A stretch of DNA of 64,000 nucleotides, taken from assembly GCA_963585895.1 (NCBI GenBank), contig OY757904.1, positions 24,410,120 through 24,474,119 on the forward strand, written 5' to 3'. The notes below the pieces were generated by a model that searched no databases, had not been told where the DNA came from, and saw only the letters and a list, made by a program, of their open reading frames with translations. Both the position numbers and the translations under genes were made by a program. This DNA comes from Sepioteuthis lessoniana. Taxonomy: Eukaryota; Mollusca; Cephalopoda; Myopsida; Loliginidae. Below, in pieces: positions 44,349-54,262 of this stretch (position 1 is its first letter; each line of letters begins with the position of its first letter).

Positions 44349-44932
44349 TAATTGTTCAGTTTTCTGGGGCTTTAGAATATACTGACTGCACCTCTGCAGA
44401 GGGGTAAGACCCACCAATGAGTGTCCTGGATATGACACTAAACAGTGAGGATATGACACTAAACAGAGGTCCCAGCAATGCTGGGGCCTTGGGGAATATG
44501 GAGCACCCCTTCATAGCCATTGTTCACAGGTCCACTCTAGCCCGGTGTGGTAGCACCTGATAAGTCGCTATCTATGGGTTAGATAGAACTAACGACATAC
44601 TTATGTTAAAATGAACTGTTTGATTAAACTGAATAGCTTGAAATCGAATTTTTTTACAATTAAACCGTACTTACATTTAAATTGCGTGCTTATGTTAAAC
44701 TGAGTTATTTGAAATTGAACAGTTTTTGACATTGAAACTGTACTGACGCTAAACTGAATTGTTATATATAACTGCTTGAATAGTTTGAAATAGAAATGTT
44801 TTTGACAATTAAACTATGTACTCATGATAAACTGAATTGTTTGAAATAGAAGTGATTATTTACATGAAAATGGATTTGGCGTTAAATAACCTACATGATT
44901 GATATGCCATAAAACCCAACAAACAAAACCAA
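44349..44932 (+). mobile_element. Family D retroposon, complete, 9-nt target duplication
   Basis: tcaaccacc at 44340-44348 and 44933-44941 bound it. Head with an internal duplication of gatatgacactaaacag at about 44430-44466, about four body units, and the SINE-A-like tail ending ataaaacccaacaaacaaaa. Plus orientation. Confidence 0.9.
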
Positions 44933-45157
44933 TCAACCACCAAAGTTAAAAAGAGACGATTTCGTTCAGCACTTGGACGCGTACCCAAAGAGAAACATCA
45001 GGTACCATAAACTATATTAAGTCAGTTTTCCTGAATGAATAAAGTTTGGTAACTTTTTCGTGCACTTACTGTGCTACAAGGGTTAACTAGCAATACTACT
45101 GGACATTTGTTAGTGAGTTTTAGTCTTACTTGTGCTTCATGCATTCTGGGAGTGAGT

Positions 45158-45300
45158 GCCCGTGTTATAGTGGCTAACGTGTCGGATAGAGACACCGAAT
45201 AAAGTGAGTTCGAACTCTATTTGCATATTAAGTTCCCTTTCAGAATAATATCCTTAAAAAAGGTAAGAACCGACTTTTTTCTATCAAGCTAGAGGTTTGA
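45158..45300 (+). mobile_element. tRNA-headed SINE fragment (A or B)
   Basis: Box A region gcccgtgttatagtggctaa and box B gtgagttcgaactctatttg, then the start of the core (aaaaaaggtaagaacc). No family-specific tail. Confidence 0.6.
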
Positions 45301-45334
45301 TAGTACCACTAATGATCTTCTACTAGTCCATTAC

Positions 45335-45520
45335 CAAGTGTGTAGAGTGTTCACCTATGGCCCAGGAGCCCGAGTTTCAATCCCAGGGTGAGTCATATCA
45401 AATACAAAAAAAAAGGATACTTGATGTCGCTTTGCTTAACACTCAGCATGATACGGTTTGGATCAAGGATAAAGTGAAGTAATCCAGATAAAGAAGTAGC
45501 TCACTACTCTTCTTACCTTA
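45335..45520 (+). mobile_element. SINE C, 3' truncated
   Basis: gtgtagagtgttcacctatg, gcccgagtttcaatcccagg (box B), gctttgcttaacactcagca and gataaagtgaagtaatccag, ending near 45520 before the palindrome. Confidence 0.8.
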
Positions 45521-45734
45521 CTGAACTTTCCGTTCTTTTGCCAGGCTGGTTTCAGTTTTAGATAAACCACAATTCTTTATATATATCTCTAAACAATAAA
45601 ACCAAACCAAATAATGTTTCTGGTTTTGTACAAAGCATATCTAAGAACAAAATTGGTTTCCTTTTGAAGCAAGTTTGTTTATAATATAAGCAGAAATAAA
45701 ATCAGAATGAAGAGGAATCTCGAGATAAAAAAAA

Positions 45735-45928
45735 ATAGTACATCTTTAATGACTCAAAAAATGACACTTAATGCCGCCTTGCTTAACACTCAGTATTATA
45801 AGGTACAGATCAAGGGTAAAATAAAGCAATCCAGGGAATGGAGTAGCGCCCTTCCCTACAATTCGGTGTAGTTGCTATTGAAAATGTAGTCTTCGAGTTA
45901 TCCTCGACTATGGTCGATAACTTTAAAA
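45735..45928 (+). mobile_element. SINE C, head missing
   Basis: Starts with atgactcaaaaaatgacact (after box B) and runs through cgccttgcttaacactcagt, ggtaaaataaagcaatccag and acaattcggtgtagttgcta (palindrome lost) to cgactatggtcgataacttt. Confidence 0.8.
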
Positions 45929-46000
45929 TTAGTAGTTAAAAATAATTTAAAAAACATATGGTGCTGGTTTTTAAAAGTAACTTCCCTGCTATGAATTTGG

Positions 46001-46283
46001 TGGCCTTCGTGGTGAAGAAGTCATTGTCGTAGAGAAAAGACACAAAGACCTCAATTCAAATCGTGGACGAGGCCTTTCTGGATTTCAGGTAGCGTTTGGA
46101 AAAGGTATGAATTCAACAATTCTTATTCAATAACAGTAAATTTTAGGGCATATTTAACCTTTTTTTTTTAAACAATTAACAGGTCTAAGAAATACAATTC
46201 TGAATTCAAATCCGATAATTCTTGTTTAAAAGAGACCTTGTGATGCAGCCTGCTTATGTGGTGGAGTTAGGTAAATATTAAAA
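46001..46283 (+). mobile_element. SINE B, old copy
   Basis: ggccttcgtggtgaagaagt (box A degraded), cctcaattcaaatcgtggac (box B), gaaaaggtatgaattcaaca, aggtctaagaaatacaattc and gaccttgtgatgcagcctgc, with tail gtggagttaggtaaatatt. Confidence 0.75.
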
Positions 46284-46734
46284 AAGGAAACAAAAATTTC
46301 CAGTCTATCGAATGTGAATTCGAGCCTTGATTCTTCCGCATGATTCTTTACTTAAAGTTGTCCATCGTTATTTCACAAATAAACTATAGCATTAAAATGA
46401 ATTAAATGTCTGAATGAAGAATAATGGGAATACATATCGTATCAAGAATTCCTGATTGATGATTTTAGAGTTAATGAATTGCATTTTTTAACTACTCTTG
46501 TTTTATTATGGTTTTGAAGAGTTGCTCTTATTTTTTATTGGTCAGGTTTCAGCTCATTTTTCTTTTTCAGATAATTTAACCTCTTGATGGTATTAACTTG
46601 TTCTCATCAATCTACAATTTTGATGGGAAAATACATCTTAAATTATAAGGCAATATAAAGTACAATAACCACAAACGTGTCAGCTGACTACATTTTGGAG
46701 ACTCTCCTGATGTAAAAAGTATCGTCGAAGAAAA

Positions 46735-46985
46735 TGGATCGTTTGACCAGAGTTCAAACCTTAGACGAGTTTGTATTCATGAAATTTCTCGTTAAGTGTC
46801 TTGGAAAAGGCACCGATGGATCTGTTCTTCCTACAGCCATGGATAAATAGATGGGCAGACTTTTTTAACCTAGGTATGACAATCGGTCGAGTTGTAACAA
46901 AACTCCGAATTCAAATTTGTTACTTTCGAACATTAATCCCTGAAAAACTATACACATGAATCCACGCGCTGAGATGACTTAATTC
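46735..46985 (+). mobile_element. SINE B, old head-truncated copy
   Basis: accagagttcaaaccttaga (box B), cttggaaaaggcaccgatgg, agccatggataaatagatgg, gacaatcggtcgagttgtaa and aaactccgaattcaaatttg. It lacks the final tail. Confidence 0.65.
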
Positions 46986-47035
46986 ATTTCGGGAGAATAC
47001 TGCTAAACATTCACACAAACACTCTGACAGAGGTA

Positions 47036-47322
47036 ATGTTTACCAACTCCTCCGCTCGGGCAGGATATGACACAAGATCAATTTTTAAGCGGAGTTTAAC
47101 AGGTTTGAATTCAGAGTTTTCCTTCTCCTAGACTAGTTGCCTAACCAAGGCTGAAGAACCTAGTCTGTCCTACTATTTACCCATAGCTGGAGGGAGAATA
47201 ATTGGATTCATACCTTCCCCAAGGGTATTAGTGCTATATGAAATGCAATCAGTCTCGTCCAGGATTTGAACTCGTGTCGCCGTGTCCATTTCCTACGACG
47301 ATAACGACTACACCACGGGAAC
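47036..47322 (-). mobile_element. SINE B, full-length, 12-nt target duplication
   Basis: ctgacagaggta at 47024-47035 and 47323-47334. The minus strand has intact box A (cgtggtgtagtcgttatcgt), box B, core (cccttggggaaggtatgaat), body and tail. One of the youngest-looking copies; close to 25167 and 59576. Confidence 0.93.
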
Positions 47323-47499
47323 CTGACAGAGGTAGGGTGCAAAACTTGCAATGAATGGCGAGAGTCTATTTCTGGAGATCTGTCGATAGTGGTGAAATAC
47401 TTTGGTCCAATTACTACCTGGTCGATTCTCACCTAGACTGCCAGAAACTTTACGTTACCATGTATTGGTCAAATTGATCTGTTTTAAGATTATTCTTAT

Positions 47500-47960
47500 C
47501 TTAATAGAATACTAGATGCTATATAATTGTAAATTGTCTGTATTAAGACTAGTAACTTGAAGCTATAACTGTTTACTTGAAACGATTTAACCGTGTGCAA
47601 ACAAATGACTGTTATAAAATTGAAATAATTACCCACAATAATACAATTATTATTATTAGATAGGAATGCTGGAAACCGTACATCTATATGCAAAATATTT
47701 GCGTTTGATAGTAGTATTTGATACAAAACTGTGTGCAATGAACACTAAAGAAACAATCACCCACAAAATGTAAATATAGATTAACAATAAACGTGATTCG
47801 CTAAACTCTATGCATAAAATAACAAGCTGTTAAAATTATCAATCAATATATATGCTTACAACGCTAACATGGTTAATCCATATCCTGTGTTTGTAACATC
47901 ATTTTATGAGTTATATTACACATTTGACATTTTAAAATGTCATTTTAAAATTTTATATAT
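47500..47960 (+). repeat. Family D body, diverged
   Basis: Repeated phrases such as gaaacgatttaaccgtgtgc, aaacaaatgactgttataaa and gataggaatgctggaaaccg at roughly 60-base spacing; no head and no tail can be shown. Confidence 0.45.
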
Positions 47961-47974
47961 CACTTGACGGTAAT

Positions 47975-47975
<1 letters not shown>

Positions 47976-48051
<76 letters not shown>

Positions 48052-48053
48052 TG
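47976..48053. repeat. Compound microsatellite (TC)n(TA)n
   Basis: About 13 TC units followed by about 19 TA units and a second short TA tract. Confidence 0.97.
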
Positions 48054-48500
48054 ATAAAACACACAAGTGGGACTTTAAAGAAAAAAATATATATCACTAC
48101 CCAAAATATGGTTAAGCAAGAAAAAAAAGCAAAAATGTTTTACATGAGTATTCTAACCTTTAGTTTTGATTTTTTTGTAATATGTTTGCGCATTAGATTG
48201 AGAAAAAAAATTGAAAAAGACTTGGATTGCTTTTGTTATTTCATTAATACTTTTTGTATTATATTCTATCAATATTTAAGATATATGGGAAACTTTTCTT
48301 TGTAATATATTAGAAACTTGGCTACGTAACTGAGAAATCAGAATTTTTGTGCTAATGATTACACAAGGAATGTTCGCTTTGTGTGATTACGTTATTTCCC
48401 ACGCTACAATAGCAAAAGTGTGTGTAAATATTTTGAAGTGTCATTCAGATTAAGAATAATTAAAAAGAAGAAATAATTCACAATTAGGTTTAGAGATTAC
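48054..48500. other. Unassigned
   Basis: The plus ORF 47964-48305 begins in the microsatellite; its unique part has no known domain. Confidence 0.4.
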
Positions 48501-48504
48501 AAAT

Positions 48505-48633
48505 TCATCTACCAGACAAAAACATTTTCGGAAGGCAACTGATCTTAGAGAAGGATTGTTCTGAGTTCAAGTCTAGACCAGAACTTTTCTGCCGAAAAAT
48601 TCAACTTCTGCCGTATCCTTCCCGTGGTAAATG

Positions 48634-48639
<6 letters not shown>
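48505..48639 (+). mobile_element. SINE B 3' half, remnant
   Basis: ggaaggcaactgatcttaga, gaaggattgttctgagttca, gccgaaaaattcaacttctg and ccgtatccttcccgtggtaa follow the order of the B body and tail. Confidence 0.55.

Positions 48640-48694
<55 letters not shown>
48640..48694. repeat. (TA)n microsatellite
   Basis: About 27 TA units directly after the SINE remnant. Confidence 0.97.
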
Positions 48695-48695
<1 letters not shown>

Positions 48696-48777
48696 TTTTT
48701 TTCAATTGATAAGGGATTTTTGAAAATTATATTTAAAAGAATTTACTTTCATAAATGTAACATGTAATGTTGGACCT

Positions 48778-49440
48778 AGTTTGGAGCAAAAATTATTTTC
48801 ATTCCCGAGAAATATTTGCTTTAATGATATTCAAAATGACGAAAAATCAGAGTATTCCAGGCTTGAACAGAGGTTGATCATTGATATTTTGGGGACTAAG
48901 AAGTACAAAGCTTGTGAAATTTACCGAAGAATGTGTAATGTCAACAGAGAAGCCTGTTTTAGTCAAAAATATTTTTAAATGATCAAAATTGTTTAACAAA
49001 TTTCAAAATAGAATTTTAGGTGAAGACAAGCCAAGAATGACAAGCAGTCCTTGAATAGAGGATTCACTAAATGCTCTCCTTTCGAAGACTTAACAAGTGG
49101 ATTTTCTGTGGGTACAGAGCATGGAATTGTGCATGGTTACCTTGTCCATTCTAAGGCCAACTAATTCTGTGATTCACCAGGACATGCAGTAGGAACAGTG
49201 AAAACCGTTAATCAATTTACTTAGAAATAGTTGCCACATCCATCTTACAGACTAGATCTGGACCACTCGGATTTCCATTGCGTGGAACTAAGTTTTCAAA
49301 CGATGTTGAAGTGAACAGGACTGTGAGCAAAGGAGAAAAAATTCTGTCAAAAGATTTCTATACTGAAGGAATTCAAAAGCTTGTTTTTAGATTGGAAAAA
49401 TGTTTTTCGAAGAATGGGCATTGTATTTAACCAATAAAGC
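48778..49440 (+). pseudogene. Third mariner family: HTH plus C-terminus, middle deleted
   Basis: The 65-codon ORF 48781-48978 contains RLEQRLIIDILGTKKYKACE, then IYRRMCNVNREACFSQKYF, matching the N-terminal helix-turn-helix (SETMAR-HTH-like) domain of mariner transposases (family: I-R-F-L.. EIYRRM..VYGEACFSKK). After frame breaks, 49235-49420 gives LDHSDFHC (third catalytic region, D-F retained), then QTMLK, VSKGEKILSKDFYTEGIQKL and RLEKCF. The second catalytic block is not found. It is about 660 bp, so more than half is missing. Different from the other two mariner families here. Confidence 0.75.
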
Positions 49441-50088
49441 AAAAAGAACAAAAAAAACCTATTCCCTTGTTAAAATGTGAATGGTTATATACAAAATTCA
49501 CCTCATCTATCGAATAATATTCGTTTTTACATATTTTTGTATAGAGACGGACTGTTCGGTTGTATCATTACTTTTCAGTGTCGTTAGGTACGCAATATGC
49601 TTCAAGATGGGTTCGAAACCCGACAGACGTAAAGTCAAGCGGGTACCTTACCCTGAGCTATCATCATTCCCAGCATAAGCAAGCGATTTTTTTTTGGTTT
49701 GTGTGTACGTGAGTGAGGTTACAAAGCTTAGGGAAAGCTAACATTATATATGTATATTGGACAGCGTTGGGAATGTTTTCGTCAGTTCAAGAATGGGATA
49801 ACAATTTCGTAAATATTTATTCACATTTTTCTTTGCAGGGATTTAGAGAAATTTCTGAAGTATGTCCCAAGTATTTTGAACTTCAGAATGATTATGCGGA
49901 TCAGAGTTTCATGTTTTCTTATTCATTCTCTTCCCCACTAAAATGGAGTATTCACCGACGTTTCGTATATACGAATCTGGTCAAACTAATCCGACATGCA
50001 TGACTCATACAATCTATACGCCCCAAAAGAATCAGTTTACAGTAGCATATAACAACGAGTATCCGATCTGGTCTATATACATAAGCAA

Positions 50089-50092
<4 letters not shown>
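49441..50092. other. Unassigned, with a shared repeat scrap
   Basis: 49575-49670 resembles 5020-5105 and has a box-B-like ggttcgaaaccc, so a tRNA-derived repeat scrap is possible. Two plus ORFs have no known domain. Confidence 0.35.

Positions 50093-50133
<41 letters not shown>
50093..50133. repeat. (TA)n microsatellite
   Basis: About 19 TA units. Confidence 0.97.
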
Positions 50134-50134
<1 letters not shown>

Positions 50135-53100
50135 TTATTTGATGTATTCTTCGTGTGTAATCAATATATATTCATATATTCATCCATGTATATTTATAAA
50201 AAAAAGTCTTTTCGAGACAAAACGAAATACAAGTACTGTTCCCCACTAACAAAATACAACGACTTACTTTTTTATAATCATAAATAACTGATGAAACTAA
50301 GAAAAAAGAAAAAAAAGTGGAAAAGTAAAGGAAAAATGAACGTAGTCAGAAGATGAAACTGCTCCTTTCACTAATTACTTTGCCACAAGCGACAAAGAAG
50401 AAAAAAAAGGAATTAATGAAATAAAGCAAAAACTCCAAAGAGCCAAACGCCGGCGATCATTCCTAACGAGTCTCCATCATCTGACAAGACACAAGCAAGT
50501 GAATAGGAGATTCGTATGTCTCCGTTACTCGAAAAATAGATTCGACGATACAAAAAAGGTAAAAAAAAGAAGACAATCTATAATATGATAAAAGAGATTT
50601 CTATTCCATACATCAATTGTTGTTTATTTCCAGTTCTTTTTTCACAATTATTCTTTGATGTATTTGGTTATTTTTTTTTTTTTTTTGCGCACTTGGAAAG
50701 TTCTCGTTTTGTCTCAGAGGATCTGTTCTTATTTTTAAGCCATTTCTTTTTCTAAGGAAGATATATCTTTCAAATGTGTTCTTGAATCGGATAGTCAGAT
50801 TAATAGCTTAATTAAAAGTTGTACCGACGGGGCAGCATATTAATTGTATGTGTATCTTCCTCAGCGCACGTCTGTGTGTGTTGGTGAGTATGTGTGGGTG
50901 TGCGCGCACACCCACGCACGTGCAGCTGCCTGCATGACTTAGTAAAATTAATCGAAGAACTGGAGCAGTACAGTTTACATTAACATTAGGACTGCAAGTC
51001 TCATGCCATGAGAATCAACATCCACAAGTTTAACTTTTTTTGAGGTCCAAAATAGCTCTAGAGAGACGTGTAATCACTTAAAATTTTAAGTGTCGTATTA
51101 CTGAGTCTTGACGAAAGTCGTCGAAGACGAAGATAAAGAAATGATAACGAGGTCATCAAAAAGGGAAAAAAAATCAGACAGGTTCTATAAGAATACTGGC
51201 ACTCATTTTATTAGTATTTCAGCCTCTCTCAATAAATATCAAATCAAGAAGACGATGAGAGATCATTTTGAGTCTAAGAAGAAGTTTTTGTTAAATCATA
51301 GCCTACCCACAGTAAGGGCCAGTCTCAGTAGTTCCACACTTTAAGAATCCACGTGGCCGTTTCTCACACTTGCGGCGAGAATCCTCGTGATTGAATCTTT
51401 GTTCAACTAATGAATTACAAAAGGCTACACTGAATATTTTCTAATTAGGAAGTCCGTGTACAAAAAATATAATGCGTATAATAAAATGTAAAGTGTAAGG
51501 ATTTTAGTGTATAACTTACATTAATTTAATTAATATTCGAGTTTACTGATAATGTTTAAACGTCTACACTGCTGTCCACTTGAGTTTTTGCCATTTATTG
51601 ATAAGCACTTTTATTTTTTAAAAGCATTTTTTTTTTTGCTACACACAAGATCGCACAAGTTTCTCACATCTTGTAATCACCCGATCTATCTCTGTGTTAT
51701 TTTTGTTTTGCCTTCTGATCTGAAAATAAATCTCAAGAGTAAGATTTCAAAAAGTAAAGGAAATTAAAGAAAAAAAAACAACACATCTTCACGCCACATC
51801 AAATGTAGTCTCAGAAATGCTTCGACAATTAGATTGATGTATAGTTGTTCGTACCACTTGACTTCCGATATCTCGGATGAATAAAAGACGCCGTGTTTCT
51901 TAAACACGGTCAGTACTTAATGATCTCTGTCAGTGACCAACTTCGGACGTAACACCAACAGCGCGAGACTTATAATATTTGTTGGACGGTACCACTTCAG
52001 TTAATTATTAGTTAACTCTATTTTACTGTGTATCTCTTCTTTACTACAATACAATATAGATAAATTGCTATATTAAGTGTGTGAGATAACAAGCAGACTA
52101 TTATGAAGAAAAGAAAGTCTTATTTAGTGATCAATTCGGCCTTCGGAAATACTCCATCAGTCTTGATTTTTCTGAACCCTTGTTAAATCGTACATTGTAC
52201 TAGGTACTAGCAGTACATGTTTGAGTAGACCTAAAATGATGATAATATGAGCTCTTGAACTAGAACCTCACTGTCATAAGTAGTTTAGCATACACAGGAC
52301 AAGAATTTTCGGGAGGGGTATCAGTATTGTTCCTCAGTATGGAATGCAGTCGGAATTCTATGATTCGGTAATAGGGCCGAAACCTTAGAGAAGATAATTT
52401 GTTGATGGTGATGAGGGTGGTAAAAAGTGAGATAATCCCGGAGTGGCTAATGAGATCTATGCTTTATACATTGACGCTGGTAAGATACAGAATTCGCAGA
52501 TATTTCGTTGAAAAGAAAAATTATCCCGGATCCATGTTCAGTTATATTTTACGGGTGCAATAAGTCTGTTTATGTTTAATTGGTCCTTAGTCACCCAGTC
52601 TATGTATAATAAGGTATAATGTACAGGAAACCTTCCATCATTACTGACTCTGATGCTCAGTTGGGTCTCCAAGAACAAAGGATAAATCACGAGAACTCAC
52701 GTGGTACTGGCGAGAGATGATCGCAAACAAAAATAGGATGTTAGTTATTAACCGCAGAACGAGAAGTAATGACCAAAATTTGGGATTTAGAGGTCTGTGT
52801 CTCCATTCAGTGTAGACTACAATAAGTTAAAGAATAGATCGTTCTCTCATCGATTTCAAAATACCACTTCACGTTTTTCTATTTTTTGAGACTTGTCTAG
52901 AAGAAAATTGTAAAATCAATAATGTAGTGAGTGGGATTTTTTATTTTATCATGTAACTTATATTTACCTTTCCTAATATAAACTCGTCCCCATCTCTTCG
53001 CATCTTTCTTTGTCTCTGCTACCTTTCTTCGAGTCCCCCAACACCTCACTAGCTTAAAACTTTGGAAGGGCTGGTAGGACTTGGATAATTTGTATTTCAA

Positions 53101-53171
53101 CAACAAATGTGACACCATAAGGTTTTATTTTCCAGAATTAATATATTTAGGTGCAATGATGCATATGGATA
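50134..53171. other. 3-kb stretch without a recognised element
   Basis: No SINE, D, LINE or LTR of the families here is visible, unusual for this window. Features noted: a T-run at 50671-50686, a GTGTGTG/CGCACAC-rich patch at 50870-50930, and ORFs 51108-51344 and 51552-51767 without known domains. 51840-51965 has an LTR-like look (gaataaaagacg, then a hairpin), not proven. Confidence 0.45.
51891..51909. other. Perfect 8-bp stem hairpin
   Basis: ccgtgttt, a 3-nt loop, then aaacacgg, 8 bp downstream of an ataaaaga box. It could be the R region of an undefined LTR or chance. Confidence 0.5.
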
Positions 53172-54109
53172 TACGAGGTGCATACGATAAGCTTCCAGAC
53201 TTTTTTTCGGATGGGCATTTTTATTGACAGTACACATGAAACTCTAGTGTCCTTCGAAGTAATCTTCTCCGGCTGCAATGCACTTGTTGTACCGTTCCAA
53301 CAACTTCTGCAAGGCCCAATGAAAGTCCTCTTGTGTGAGCGTGTCAATGACCTTCGTCACAGCCTCTTTTATCTCCTCAATTGTTTCATAACGACAACCT
53401 CTGAGCTTAGGGAATAACCAAATGTCACAGGGAGCAAGGTCTGGTCTATAGGGAGAGTGACGAATTGTCTTGATGCCCATCTTGGTCAAATAGTCTGTGG
53501 CAAGGATGGAGTTGTGGACTGGTGCATTGTCTTGGTGGAAATGCCACTGACCCGATTTGAAGAGTGCTGGCCTCTTCCCAAGGAATATCTTTCTGAACAC
53601 CCTTAAAGCCTCAACATAGTAATCCTAACCCTAAACCTAATCCTAAACCTTTGACCAATCAACACTGGTGTTCTGACTTCCTAACTCCTCCCACACCCCT
53701 CATCATCCCTCACAGACTCTCTGCCTTCCTTGAATCTCTTATACCACTCAAAAACTGATGCTCGATTCATGCAAGATGCTCCAAAAGCAGTCTGAAGCAT
53801 TCTATACGTATCTGTGGCATTTCTTCCAAGTTTAAAACAGAATTCTATTGCATATTGTTCTAAGACCTAATCTAGACCTCTCTGGGTGGCAATCTGTCGA
53901 TTGCATTTTTGAGATTCACCAGCTGTGACAATCAAGCTTTAGTAGGGTGTATTCTAATTGCTTATATAGCGGTTCATTTAAACGTGAAATCATACAAATT
54001 GGTCAGTCATCTCATAACACAAATAGCAATAACATACTGAATTTTCAAGTGTCTACGACAATGTAAATGCCCATACGAAAAAGTCTGGAAACTTATCGTC
54101 TTCACCTCG
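53172..54109 (-). mobile_element. Internally deleted mariner, copy 2
   Basis: Left end tacgaggtgcatacgataag, then cttccagac; right end is its inverted copy (aagtctggaaacttatcgtc, then cacctcg), with a TA on the left and a mutated AA on the right. It has the same internal structure and same deletion point as 5464-6370. At the deletion (53619-53650) it carries an expanded cctaaccctaaacctaatcc stretch. Confidence 0.88.
53244..53860 (-). pseudogene. Mariner transposase remnant, intact C-terminal third
   Basis: The ORF 53600-53244 (118 codons) is open: RPALFKSGQWHFHQDNAPVH (second catalytic Asp in HQDNAP), then YRPDLAPCDIWLFPKLRG (third, PDLAPCD) and a C-terminus ending GEDYFEGH. Family order and spacing are preserved and the key residues are intact, unlike copy 1. 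Upstream, past the deletion, a frame with GRS, EVRTPVLIGQ and the HTH region extends to about 53860. The stretch between them (about 170 residues, with the first catalytic Asp) is gone, so no active enzyme results. Confidence 0.85.
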
Positions 54110-54132
54110 AAGATGCAATTATGTTTATATAA

Positions 54133-54134
<2 letters not shown>

Positions 54135-54181
<47 letters not shown>

Positions 54182-54262
54182 TATGCGGGAAGGGTGTGAG
54201 TGTGAGCGTATCTGTACGAGTGTGTGTGGCCTTCTGTAACATATATATATATATATATACGT
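54135..54262. repeat. (TA)n microsatellites flanking a TG-rich spacer
   Basis: (TA)n at 54135-54178 and 54241-54260. Confidence 0.95.

Noticed and set aside
51108..51344. 78-codon plus ORF with charged residues
   Set aside because: No recognisable family or splice context; cannot be distinguished from chance.
53619..53650. Interstitial telomere
   Set aside because: Too short and irregular, and confined to the mariner junction; reported only as a telomere-like motif.
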